A stretch of DNA of 64,000 nt from Longimicrobium terrae (lineage in GTDB: Bacteria; Gemmatimonadota; Gemmatimonadetes; Longimicrobiales; Longimicrobiaceae): positions 186,001 through 250,000 of the forward strand of contig NZ_JACHIA010000001.1 of assembly GCF_014202995.1 (NCBI RefSeq), in the 5' to 3' direction. The notes under the pieces are model-generated. The model did no database searches. It was given only the letters and a program-made list of their open reading frames with translations, and had not been told where the DNA came from. The position numbers were made by a program, and so were the translations under genes. Below are positions 49,664-57,105 of the stretch, piece by piece; the stretch's first letter is position 1, and each line of letters opens with the position of its first letter.

Positions 49664-50730
49664 GGGGCCGACCGCGGGGAACGGGCGGACGAGTCGCGGA
49701 ACCACCGCACGAAGGCGGCGATCCCCGCCTCGATGGAGGTGCCGGGCGCGTAGCCCAGCAGCTCGCCCGCGCGGCCGATGTCGGCCCAGGTGCGCTCCAC
49801 GTCGCCGGGCTGCGCCGGAAGACGGCGCACCGCGGGGTCGATCCCCATCTCCCCCGCCAGCAGCTCCACCAGCCGGGCCAGCGTCACCGTCTGGCTCCCC
49901 CCCAGGTTCAGGATCTCCCACGCGCCGGGGCGCGCCAGGGCGAAGCGCGCGGCCGCCTCCACCCCGTGCACGATGTCGTCCACGAAGGTGTAGTCGCGCG
50001 CGGTGGAGCCGTCGCCGAACAGGGGAATGGCCTCCCCCGCCGCCATCAGCCGGGCGAACTTGTGAATGGCCAGGTCCGGGCGCTGCCGCGGGCCATAGAC
50101 GGTAAAGAACCGCAGGCACACCACGCTGGTGCCGTACAGGTGGTGGTGGGCGTGGCACAGCAGCTCCCCCGCGCGCTTGGTGGCGGCGTAGGGAGAGATG
50201 GGCGACGCGGCGGGGGCGTCCTCGCGAAAGGGGACGCGGGCCTCGTTGCCGTACACGCTGGAGCTGGAGCCGAACACGTACGCGGGGATGGCCAGCCGCC
50301 GCGAAAGCTCCAGCGTGGCCGCCGTCCCCTGAACGTTGAAGCGGGCGTACCCCGCCGGGTCTTCGATGGAGGGGCGCACACCCGCCCGGGCCGCCAGGTG
50401 GATGAGCACGTCGGCGCCGCCGGGGCCCAGCCCCGCCGCTTCCAGCGCGTGCGCGGTGGCCGCCTCGTCGCACACGTCCGCCTCCACCAGGCGAAAGCGC
50501 GGACTGGCCTCCAGCTCGCGCACCGCGGCGCGCTTGATGGCCGGGTCGTAGAACGGGTCGAAGTTGTCGACGGCCCACACGGTGCCGCCGCCGTCCAGCA
50601 GCCGCTGGCAGAGGTGGCTGCCGATGAAGCCCGCGCCGCCGGTGACCACCACCCGCAGGGGCGAACCGGCCGGGCCGGAGAAGGACGGGCCGTGCGGCCC
50701 CTCCTCCCGCCGGAAAGGCGAAAGGCTCAT
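49660..50730 (-). CDS. NAD-dependent epimerase, UDP-glucuronate 4-epimerase type
   Basis: 356-residue SDR enzyme with VVVTGGAGFIGSHLCQRLLD (~27), NFDPFYDPAIKRAAV (the D-P-F-Y-D-P pattern of uronate epimerases such as CapI/LspL), HLAARAGVRPSIEDP, SSSSVYGN, the catalytic YAATK, and RFFTVYGPRQRPDLAI. It should convert UDP-GlcA to UDP-GalA. No UDP-glucose dehydrogenase is in the window, so UDP-GlcA would come from elsewhere. Downstream, an amidotransferase (57105-59123) could act on uronic acids. Confidence 0.87.
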   Translation of the reverse strand: MSLSPFRREEGPHGPSFSGPAGSPLRVVVTGGAGFIGSHLCQRLLDGGGTVWAVDNFDPFYDPAIKRAAVRELEASPRFRLVEADVCDEAATAHALEAAGLGPGGADVLIHLAARAGVRPSIEDPAGYARFNVQGTAATLELSRRLAIPAYVFGSSSSVYGNEARVPFREDAPAASPISPYAATKRAGELLCHAHHHLYGTSVVCLRFFTVYGPRQRPDLAIHKFARLMAAGEAIPLFGDGSTARDYTFVDDIVHGVEAAARFALARPGAWEILNLGGSQTVTLARLVELLAGEMGIDPAVRRLPAQPGDVERTWADIGRAGELLGYAPGTSIEAGIAAFVRWFRDSSARSPRSAP

Positions 50731-51086
50731 CCCCGGCCGTAGCGGTCTTCCAGGCGCACCACGTCGTCCAGTTCCGGCGTGCTCACTTCCAGGATCACCG
50801 CGTCTTCCAGCGCTTCCACGCGGTGGATGTCCCCCGGGCGCACCGTGATGCACATCCCCGGCGTCATCTCGTAGTCCACGCCGTTGAAGTGGTACACCAG
50901 CCGGCCGCTCTGCAGGTACATGGTTTCCTGCTTGCGCTCGTGCTTCTGCAGCGACAGGGCGTGCCCCTTGGTGACTTCGAGGATCTTGCCGGCGTACCGG
51001 TCCTCGTGGGCGTACCAGACCTCGCGCCCCCACGGCTTGGGGATGATGCGGGGCGCCGCGAACGGGGAGGATGTGGGATCTTGCAT
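50727..51086 (-). CDS. Cupin-domain protein resembling the phosphomannose isomerase type II cupin
   Basis: 119 residues forming one double-stranded beta-helix. The opening IPKPWGREVWYAHEDRYAGK is the typical entry of the C-terminal cupin of GDP-mannose pyrophosphorylase/phosphomannose isomerase proteins. Metal-ligand-like residues lie in LQKHERKQETMYL (His, Glu) and the HRVEA segment. As a stand-alone domain it may isomerise a sugar phosphate, or only bind sugars. It overlaps the uronate epimerase gene by 4 bases. Confidence 0.78.
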   Translation of the reverse strand: MQDPTSSPFAAPRIIPKPWGREVWYAHEDRYAGKILEVTKGHALSLQKHERKQETMYLQSGRLVYHFNGVDYEMTPGMCITVRPGDIHRVEALEDAVILEVSTPELDDVVRLEDRYGRG

Positions 51087-51235
51087 GTGTACGCCGCGTA
51101 ATGGTCGGGTTTCCGATGAGCCGGGAAGGACGGCCGGGGAATGGATCCCCCCCCGGACGCCCCCGGCGCGGTGCGCCGGGCTCGAAAGATAAACCGGGGC
51201 GCCCCTGCCGCGACACCCCGGAGAAGAGAGATGGT

Positions 51236-52432
51236 TCAGGCGGCCGGAGCGGCCATGGGTTCCGCGGCGGGCCGGCGGGCGCGCCGCCACACCTTGCGCA
51301 CCGCGTCGGCCACGCGGCTCAGCTGGCCTTCGGTGAGGTTGGAGCCGGAGGGAAGGCACAGCCCGCGCTCGAACAGGTCCTCGGCCACGGCGCCGCCCCA
51401 GCAGGGCAGCCCGGCGAACACCGGCTGCAGGTGCATGGGCTTCCACACGGGGCGGGCCTCGATGTTCTGGTCCTCCAGCAGCAGCCGCAGCCGCTCGCGG
51501 TCGGTGCCGAACTCGCGCGGGTTCACCGTAAGGCAGGTGAGCCAGCGGCTGTGCCGGCCCCACGACGCCTCGGGCATCCACTCCAGCCCGGGGATGTCGG
51601 CCAGCGCCTGGCGGTAGAACTCGAAGTTGGCCCGGCGCGCCAGCACCCGCTCCTCCAGCACCTCCAGCTGCCCCCGGCCAATGGCGGCCAGGACGTTGCT
51701 GAGCCGGTAGTTGTAGCCGATCTCGGAGTGCTCGTAGTACGGGGCCGGGTCGCGCGCCTGCGTGGAAAGCTTGCGGGCGCGCGCCACCAGCGCCTCGTCG
51801 TCGCTCACCAGCATGCCGCCGCCGGAGGTGGTGATGACCTTGTTGCCGTTGAACGAGTAGATCCCCACCCGGCCCATGGTGCCCGGAATGCGGCCATGAT
51901 ACGTCGCGCCCAGCGCCTCGGCCGCGTCCTCCACCAGCGCCACCCCGTAGCGCGCGCACACCTCGGCCAGCGGGTCCATGTCGGCGCTCTGGCCGTACAG
52001 GTGCACCACCACCAGCGCCTTGGGAAGCCGTCCCGCGCGGGCGCGCGTTTCCAGCGCCTCCTGCACCAGCGCCGGGTCCAGGTTCCACGAGCCCCGCTCG
52101 CTGTCGATGAACGCGGGCCGCCCGCCCAGATACACGATGGGCGTAGCGCTGGCCGAAAAGGTGAGGGAGCTGACCAGCACTTCGTCCCCCGGGCCCACCC
52201 CCACCAGGCGCAGCGCCAGGTGCAGCGCGGCCGTGCCGGAGCTGAGCGCCGCCGCGTGCGCGCTGCCCACCGCGCTGGCGAACTCGCGTTCAAAGGCGTC
52301 CACCTGCGGGCCGAGCGGGGCGATCCAGTTGCTGGCGAAGGCTTCCTTTACGTAGGCCTCTTCGCGCCCGCTCATGTGCGGCGTAGAAAGATGTATGCGT
52401 TCCACGAGTCCAGTAGTCAGTTCAAGTACCAT
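51236..52432 (-). CDS. pglE: PglE-type UDP-4-keto-sugar aminotransferase (DegT/DnrJ family)
   Basis: PLP enzyme that transfers an amino group to the C4 keto group of a UDP-6-deoxy-HexNAc, forming UDP-4-amino-4,6-dideoxy sugars. 398 residues. The signature opening is STPHMSGREEAYVKEAF then NWIAPLGPQVDAFE, and the PLP lysine is in YSFNGNKVITTSGGGML (~195). An in-frame GTG 9 codons later fits the family start better; the ATG form overlaps pglD by 16 bases. Adjacent pglD and pglC complete a bacillosamine-type route except for the 4,6-dehydratase. Confidence 0.87.
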   Translation of the reverse strand: MVLELTTGLVERIHLSTPHMSGREEAYVKEAFASNWIAPLGPQVDAFEREFASAVGSAHAAALSSGTAALHLALRLVGVGPGDEVLVSSLTFSASATPIVYLGGRPAFIDSERGSWNLDPALVQEALETRARAGRLPKALVVVHLYGQSADMDPLAEVCARYGVALVEDAAEALGATYHGRIPGTMGRVGIYSFNGNKVITTSGGGMLVSDDEALVARARKLSTQARDPAPYYEHSEIGYNYRLSNVLAAIGRGQLEVLEERVLARRANFEFYRQALADIPGLEWMPEASWGRHSRWLTCLTVNPREFGTDRERLRLLLEDQNIEARPVWKPMHLQPVFAGLPCWGGAVAEDLFERGLCLPSGSNLTEGQLSRVADAVRKVWRRARRPAAEPMAAPAA

Positions 52433-53082
52433 CCAGCGGCGCGCTGCCGGATGGGCCGCGCCGGCACTCCCACCGCGGTGCAGTCCGCGGGCAGGTCGCG
52501 CACCACCGCCGCGCCCGCGCCCACGATGCTCCAGGCTCCAATCCGGACGCCCTGGATGACGCTGCATCCGATCCCCAGGTCCGCGCCCTCCCCCACATGC
52601 ACGGCTCCGGCCAGCAGAACTCCGGGGGCCAGCGTGGCGTACTCGCCCACCCGGCAGTCGTGCGATACGGTGCACAGCCGGTTCAGCGTGGCAAAGGCGC
52701 CGATCTCCAGATCCACCGTCACCACGCACCCGGCACACACCTGCACGCCCTCGCCCACCCGCGCGGACGGGTGCAGCGTGACGCCGGGGTGCACCAGCGC
52801 GGGAAATCCGGCCACCCGGGGGCGCAGACGCTCGGCCAGCCGCCGCTTGAGCGCGGGGCTTCCCAATCCAAGGACGACATGGGGGGCGATGGTTGAATTC
52901 AAAAGCCATTCCGCGCCGCCCAGCACCCGCGAGTCTCCCACGGCGGTGCCCGGCTCCCGGCCATCGTCCACAAAGCCCAGCAGCTCCCACCGCGGCGCCG
53001 CGGCGTTGATTTCCGCCACCAGCGCCGCCATTTCGCGCCCGTGCCCGCCCGCGCCCACGATCACCAGCGGCTGCACCATCAC
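52417..53082 (-). CDS. pglD: PglD/NeuD-type sugar N-acetyltransferase
   Basis: Left-handed beta-helix acetyltransferase expected to acetylate the 4-amino group made by PglE, using acetyl-CoA. 221 residues: an N-terminal Rossmann-like UDP-sugar domain (LVIVGAGGHGREMAALVAE) and hexapeptide repeats from about residue 95. The catalytic His is in TVSHDCRVGEYATLAPG (~142). The start is either the GTG overlapping the pglC stop or the ATG directly after it. Confidence 0.87.
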   Translation of the reverse strand: MMVQPLVIVGAGGHGREMAALVAEINAAAPRWELLGFVDDGREPGTAVGDSRVLGGAEWLLNSTIAPHVVLGLGSPALKRRLAERLRPRVAGFPALVHPGVTLHPSARVGEGVQVCAGCVVTVDLEIGAFATLNRLCTVSHDCRVGEYATLAPGVLLAGAVHVGEGADLGIGCSVIQGVRIGAWSIVGAGAAVVRDLPADCTAVGVPARPIRQRAAGWYLN

Positions 53083-53702
53083 CCGCCTCCGCGCGCGGAG
53101 CCGCGGAACGGCTCCATGGTCACGTGGCCGGCCTGGCTGATGCCCTGGCGGCGGAACACGGAGGAAACGGTGCGCACCAGCACCCGCAGGTCCAGCGCCA
53201 GCGAGCAGTGGTCCACGTACCAGCCGTCCAGGCGAAAGCGCTCATCCCAGTCCACCGCGTTGCGGCCGTTCACCTGCGCCCACCCGGTGATTCCCGGCCG
53301 CACCTGGTGCCGGCGGGCCTGCTCCGGCGTGTACAGCGGCAGGTACTCCATCAGCAGCGGGCGAGGCCCCACCAGGCTCATTTCGCCGCGCAGCACGTTG
53401 ACCAGCTCCGGAAGCTCGTCCAGGCTGGAGGCGCGCAGCAGGCGACCCACCCGGCCCAGCCGCTCGGCGTCGGGAAGCGGCCGGCCGTCCGGCCCCGCCG
53501 CGTCGCGCATCGTGCGGAACTTGAGGAGCGTAAACGGGCGCCCGTCCAGACCCGGCCGCGCCTGCCGGAAGAGCACCGGGCTCCCCAGCCACACGCGCAC
53601 GGCGACGGCGGTCAGCAGCAGCAGCGGCGAAAAGACGATGAGCGCCACGAGCGCGACGACGACGTCCAGCGCGCGCTTGCCGCGGTATCCCCGCGCGTTC
53701 AC
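53079..53702 (-). CDS. pglC: PglC-type undecaprenyl-phosphate sugar-1-phosphate transferase
   Basis: Monotopic phosphoglycosyl transferase that starts glycan assembly on undecaprenyl phosphate. 207 residues: one N-terminal re-entrant hydrophobic helix (KRALDVVVALVALIVFSP), the LLKFRTMRD motif, the catalytic Asp-Glu pair in SSLDELPELVNVLRGEMSLV, VRPGITGWAQVNGRNAV and the C-terminal GHVTMEPFRG. With PglD and PglE beside it, the likely substrate is UDP-QuiNAc4NAc (bacillosamine) or a close analogue. GTG is used as start. Confidence 0.9.
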   Translation of the reverse strand: MNARGYRGKRALDVVVALVALIVFSPLLLLTAVAVRVWLGSPVLFRQARPGLDGRPFTLLKFRTMRDAAGPDGRPLPDAERLGRVGRLLRASSLDELPELVNVLRGEMSLVGPRPLLMEYLPLYTPEQARRHQVRPGITGWAQVNGRNAVDWDERFRLDGWYVDHCSLALDLRVLVRTVSSVFRRQGISQAGHVTMEPFRGSARGGG

Positions 53703-54068
53703 GCCGCCCCGCCCGCGCCGGGCGCAGCGGGAGGCCGCATGGGGGCGCCCCGTTTCCGTCTCGTTTGTTGCATGTGAGCCGTGTACACCGCACGGGGGTG
53801 GCGGGTGCCCCTGCCGTCCGTGTTCCCCTCCCGGGCGCTCGTCGGCTTCGCGCCCGCAACCCTCGTCCGCCGACCCGTTTGCGGCCATCCGCGCGTGGCG
53901 GCGACGGTCGTTTGCGGACGGTCCGGGAGAGCGGCGCACCGGAGCGGGTCCGCGCCCGCTCCATCAACCCGCATCATCCCCATCCCTTTCAGGCCGTTTG
54001 GGAGAGGGATGAGGAGGCGCGCGCGGCCACCCCCCGCCGCGTTCCATCCTCCACGGAAACGACGCGCA
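53703..54068. other. Non-coding gap with one GC-rich hairpin
   Basis: About 365 bases between the heparinase-like gene and pglC, both on the minus strand. No credible gene is seen. It contains a perfect 8-bp stem GGAGCGGG/CCCGCTCC (53941-53962, 6-base loop). It probably carries the promoter of the pglC-D-E run, but no convincing -35/-10 pair could be picked. Confidence 0.6.
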
Positions 54069-55901
54069 TCAGACACCGCCGGCCGCCATCGTCGTCACGA
54101 TCCGCACGCCTTCCCTGGCCGGACGGCCGGCGTGCACGGTCCGCGAGGGGAGGCGCACGCCGTAGCCGGGGGAGTACCATCCCGCCGGATCGCCTTCCGC
54201 GGCGGCCGCCGTTTCCGCTCCGCCTTCCACCTGGACGGAGCGCGGATCGGCGTCCGGATGCAGCAGCCAGCGCACCTCGGCCTGCTCCGCCACGCCGGGC
54301 TGCACGTCATCCACCACGCGCACGGCGGAGGGGGAAACGTGCACGGTGCGGCGCATGCGGCCGGGTACCTCTGCCTCCAGGACGGCCTGCGCGCCGCGGA
54401 TTTCCGCGCGGAGGACGCGCGCTTCCGGCCACAGGTACCACAGAAAGCGCGGGCCGCGCACGCCGGGCTCGCGGCCGTCCAGCACCGGGCCGTTGTGGAT
54501 CCGCGCGCTCACCAGCCCGTTCTTCCACGGCGGCGGGCCGTTGTAGGCGAACGTCCCCGCATCCACCACCACTTCTCTTCCCGCCAGCCGGACGTCCAGC
54601 TGCAGCGGGTCCAGGTGGCTGGGGCGGCTGTCGTACTCGCCCGCGCGGATGAAGGCCTGCGCCTCTCCCAGACGGACGGCGGCCCAGCCGGACGGGCCGC
54701 TCCACACGCCGTCGCCCAGCGCGGGGCCGGCGGGCGGCGCGTCGAGCCCCAGCCATGCGAGCGTTTCCGCGCACGCCCGCACGTTGGCGGGAAGCGGCAG
54801 CCCCCACGTGGCGCAGACGGCGGTGAGCACGGGACGGAAGTCGCGGTACTCCGCCAGCGTCACGGGATGCACGAAGGCGCCGTCGTTGGCCCCGTGGTTG
54901 GGCACGTGCCCCGTCGCGGGGTGGATGACGGCCAGCAGCAGGCGCACCGCCGCCGCGATGCGCTCCGCCGCCGCGGGGGCGAGCCGCAGCCCCGCCGACC
55001 GCAGCGCCCGCTCGGCCAGGACGCACTGGTCCAGCGCCAGGCGCAGGTAGGTGAAGGAGTGCTGCACGTACCATCCGTCCACGGCGAACTGCTCGGTGAC
55101 CAGCGTATTCATCCACCGGTGCCCGCGGCGCAGCCACTCTTCCGCCTCGGGGTGGGTGCCGCGAAAGCGCACGCCCAGTGCGACAAGGCCAGCGGCCTCG
55201 CTGATCGCGTGGTTGTTGCGCTGCGACACCGCGTAGCCCAGGGCGTCCGCGATCCGCTCGCCGGAGGCGGAAAGCGTTTCGGCGAGGCCGGGCGTGTGCG
55301 GCAGATTGGCCTCCGCGTACAGCAGGGCGAAGGCGCGGATGGCCGTCTCCTGCCCGCACGACCAGTGCGGGCCGCGGAAGGGCGGACTGCTTTCCCGCCA
55401 GACGGCGAAGCGGCGGCGGAAGTCCTCCGCGTAGCGCGCGTCGCCCGTCACCATGGAGGCGCGGACGAGGTCGTAGACCCAGGCGAAGCGGCCCGGCTCC
55501 CACAGGTCCTTGATGTCGCCCGAGGCGGCGCCCATGTGCGGCACCGTCCACCACGGCGCGGCGGAGGGAAAGGCGTGGCCGGTGGATGGATGCGTGCTCC
55601 ACCCCGCAGCGTCGGCAGGGAGCGGGCGCCACGTCCACCGGTACGCCTGATGGAAGCCGCGGACGACCTGATCCCCGCGCTCCGCCGCCCCGGCGAGGTC
55701 CGTGGAGGCCTTCAATCTCCCAGTGTCCACACGGAACGGGTGCGCGCCGGCCATCTCCGCCGCGACGGCGTGCCGCGGCGCGGGACGAAAGCGGCCCGCC
55801 GCGCGACGTCCCTCGTGCACGGCGCGCAGGACGGCCCCGCGCGCGCCGTACGTACGGGCGAGCGTGCGCACGGCCCGTGGCCAGCGGTCAACGGGAAGCA
55901 T
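54069..55901 (-). CDS. Heparinase II/III-family protein
   Basis: 610 residues with the alpha/alpha toroid plus beta-sandwich layout of PL8/PL12/PL15-type uronan lyases. Visible landmarks: the aromatic opening FHQAYRWTWRPLP (~83), HWSCGQETAIRAFALLYAEA (~180), SQRNNHAISEAAGLVALG (Asn-Asn-His, ~230), the Tyr of VDGWYVQHSFTYLRLALD (~275), and the C-terminal VVVDAGTFAYNGPPPWKN. These positions match lyase active sites (Asn, His, Tyr). No signal peptide is seen, which is odd for a polymer lyase. The start overlaps the GT4 gene by 14 bases. Confidence 0.85.
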   Translation of the reverse strand: MLPVDRWPRAVRTLARTYGARGAVLRAVHEGRRAAGRFRPAPRHAVAAEMAGAHPFRVDTGRLKASTDLAGAAERGDQVVRGFHQAYRWTWRPLPADAAGWSTHPSTGHAFPSAAPWWTVPHMGAASGDIKDLWEPGRFAWVYDLVRASMVTGDARYAEDFRRRFAVWRESSPPFRGPHWSCGQETAIRAFALLYAEANLPHTPGLAETLSASGERIADALGYAVSQRNNHAISEAAGLVALGVRFRGTHPEAEEWLRRGHRWMNTLVTEQFAVDGWYVQHSFTYLRLALDQCVLAERALRSAGLRLAPAAAERIAAAVRLLLAVIHPATGHVPNHGANDGAFVHPVTLAEYRDFRPVLTAVCATWGLPLPANVRACAETLAWLGLDAPPAGPALGDGVWSGPSGWAAVRLGEAQAFIRAGEYDSRPSHLDPLQLDVRLAGREVVVDAGTFAYNGPPPWKNGLVSARIHNGPVLDGREPGVRGPRFLWYLWPEARVLRAEIRGAQAVLEAEVPGRMRRTVHVSPSAVRVVDDVQPGVAEQAEVRWLLHPDADPRSVQVEGGAETAAAAEGDPAGWYSPGYGVRLPSRTVHAGRPAREGVRIVTTMAAGGV

Positions 55902-57105
55902 GCGCCGGAAGCAGCGAGCGGAGCATGGCGTCCAGCCGGGCGGCCAGGACGGGGCGGTCGTGTTCGCGCGCCACCCAGGCGCGTCCCGCCACGCCCATCG
56001 CGCGGCGCTCGCCGGCCGGGCGCGCGGCCAGGCGCTCCACCGCGGCCACCAGCGCCGCGGCGGACGAATCCGCCGTCTGCTCGCCGGCGCCGGCGCTGCT
56101 CACCATCTCCGCCACCTCGCCGGGGACGTTGCAGACCACGGGGAGCGCCGCGCCGAAGTAGTCGAACAGCTTGTTGGGACTCACGCCGAAAGCGAAGAGC
56201 GGCGCCTCGCGCAGCACCATCAATCCGGCGTCCGCCTCCGCCAGCAGCGCGGGCATCGCCGTCTTGGAGATGGGGTCGCGGAACTCCACGTTCTTCAATC
56301 CGCGCCGCGCGGCCTCTTCCACCAGCGCCGGCTTGGCGGGGCCGTCACCGACGAGCAGAAAGCGGATCTCCGGCCGCCCGGCCAGCATTTCCGCCGCCTG
56401 GAGGACGGTGTCGAGCCCGTTGGCGGGGCCGTGCGCGCCGGTGTACACCAGCGTCATCGTCCGCCGGTCCGGCCGCTCGATGCGCGAGTAGGCGGAAACG
56501 TCCACGCCGTTGGGAACGTGCACCAGCCGCTCGGCGGGAACGCCCTTCTGCTCGCGCAGATACGTCGCCGAGCCGCCCGCCAGCACCAGCACGCGGTCCG
56601 CGCGGCGGTACAGCCCGGCGGCGATGCGGTCCAGCACGCGGTACGTCATCCCCCGGCCCTGCCCCAGCGCGGTCAGGCTTTCCGGCCACAGGTCGCGCAC
56701 CTCAAAGACGAACGGCACGCCGCGCTTCTTTGCCAATCGCTCCGCCGCCAGCGCGGCGAACAGGTGCGGGGAGGAGCCGATCACCACGTCCGCCTTGGCA
56801 TCCCGGTAGCCGCGCACCCGCTGGCTGAACGAGAGCCAGTTGTGCACCCGGCGCCAGTCGTTGCCCTGGTACGGCGCCGCCCACAGCCAGCGGAAGCGCA
56901 CGCCGTCGATGACCTCGTCCTTGCCGGCCGTGTCGGCGGCGCTGTCGCGGCTGCCGTAGCGGCGCGAGTGCAGGTGAAAGTCCGATGCGGCGATGGTGAC
57001 GTCCCATCCCAGCCGCACCAGCTCGCGCCCCAGCTCAAAGTGGCGCGTGCCGCCGCCCTGCGCGGGCGAAACGGCGAAGTGGTTTACCCAGAGCAGTGAC
57101 GGCAT
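55888..57105 (-). CDS. GT4 glycosyltransferase, WbuB-like
   Basis: 405 residues opening LLWVNHFAVSPAQGGGTRHF, the pattern of WbuB-type (fucosamine) transferases, with PFVFEVRDLWPESLTALG (~124). The donor half is MTLVYTGAHGPANGLDTVLQ (~218) and the loop PNKLFDYFGAALPVVCNVPG. The start is the ATG in TGATG with the amidotransferase stop. The WbuB likeness suggests a 6-deoxy-HexNAc donor, which would suit the amino-deoxy sugars predicted here. Confidence 0.87.
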   Translation of the reverse strand: MPSLLWVNHFAVSPAQGGGTRHFELGRELVRLGWDVTIAASDFHLHSRRYGSRDSAADTAGKDEVIDGVRFRWLWAAPYQGNDWRRVHNWLSFSQRVRGYRDAKADVVIGSSPHLFAALAAERLAKKRGVPFVFEVRDLWPESLTALGQGRGMTYRVLDRIAAGLYRRADRVLVLAGGSATYLREQKGVPAERLVHVPNGVDVSAYSRIERPDRRTMTLVYTGAHGPANGLDTVLQAAEMLAGRPEIRFLLVGDGPAKPALVEEAARRGLKNVEFRDPISKTAMPALLAEADAGLMVLREAPLFAFGVSPNKLFDYFGAALPVVCNVPGEVAEMVSSAGAGEQTADSSAAALVAAVERLAARPAGERRAMGVAGRAWVAREHDRPVLAARLDAMLRSLLPAHASR

